A DNA stretch of 12,024 nt from CAZOZP01 sp964584325 (GTDB taxonomy: Bacteria > Bacteroidota > Ignavibacteria > Ignavibacteriales > Melioribacteraceae). Shown here in pieces: positions 12,017 to 12,024 of this stretch. The stretch covers positions 1 through 12,024 of the forward strand of contig CAZOZP010000083.1 of NCBI GenBank assembly GCA_964584325.1, given 5' to 3'. Below the pieces are notes generated by a model. That model was not told the DNA's origin. It searched no databases and saw only the letters and a program-made list of their open reading frames with translations. Position numbers and translations under genes: made by a program. The first letter of the stretch is position 1; each line of letters begins with the position of its first letter.

Positions 12017-12024
12017 CGCCTAAC

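Larger units (their letters stand above)
11698..12024. other. Non-coding mosaic of short dispersed repeats
   Basis: 327 nt downstream of the RND operon with no credible gene. Successive segments resemble different short repeats: the TTGTCTGAACC unit with a 9-bp array (11704-11752), CACCTACGGCGCTGATATC (11765-11783), CACAGAGTGCCACGAAG (11824-11840), CTTCGACAACCTCAGCGACC (11875-11894), a CCGGG hairpin (11943-11968) and a TTTGTCATT inverted repeat (11985-12016). Several match motifs I recall from intergenic repeats in many bacterial genomes; this is recollection, not a search. The small open frame across this region spans several repeats and is not called. Confidence 0.6.

Overview
The window looks like a chromosomal segment from a member of the Bacteroidota/Ignavibacteriota lineage, most likely an Ignavibacteria-type organism (an inference from protein style, not a database match). 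The main clues are two secreted proteins with type IX secretion (T9SS) C-terminal sorting domains of the 'QNYPNPFNP ... G(L/V)YxY(K/R)' kind. Both are preceded by the 'LPVELSAFT...W.T.TEINN.GFEIE' module common in that group. The DNA is AT-rich, Shine-Dalgarno sites are often weak, and short intergenic repeats of types frequent in those genomes are present.

Layout, left to right. Bases 1-233 are a leader with no gene I can call. Bases 234-1757 (+) hold a secreted T9SS cargo protein followed 9 nt later by a stand-alone receiver-domain protein; a strong intrinsic terminator (1783-1830) closes this unit. Bases 1958-4089 (+) form a tight three-gene signalling operon: a CheY-like single-domain response regulator, a CheC-type phosphatase with both catalytic half-sites, and a soluble PAS histidine kinase whose start codon overlaps the phosphatase stop codon. 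No CheA, chemoreceptor or flagellar gene is nearby. This looks like a self-contained phosphorylation module (kinase, receiver, phosphatase) used outside classical chemotaxis. The orphan receiver just upstream could be a second target of the kinase.

Bases 4302-7253 (-) encode a 983-residue secreted protein with two LamG/concanavalin-like domains and a T9SS sorting domain, ending at its own terminator. Its coding sequence carries an in-frame, palindrome-containing dispersed repeat that adds about 10 residues relative to the homologous module in the first gene. Bases 7254-7561 are a divergent promoter region with a hairpin. Bases 7562-11697 (+) are a two-gene RND efflux operon (periplasmic adaptor and inner-membrane pump) with no outer-membrane channel gene or regulator in view.

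Bases 11698-12024 appear non-coding and are a mosaic of short repeat types. One unit (TTGTCTGAACC.GGATTTATA) also occurs at 4121-4141, so copies lie just downstream of the histidine kinase gene and of the RND pump gene. The most noteworthy observations are the compact kinase/receiver/CheC module, the unusual orphan receiver co-transcribed with a secreted cargo, and the repeat exapted into coding sequence.
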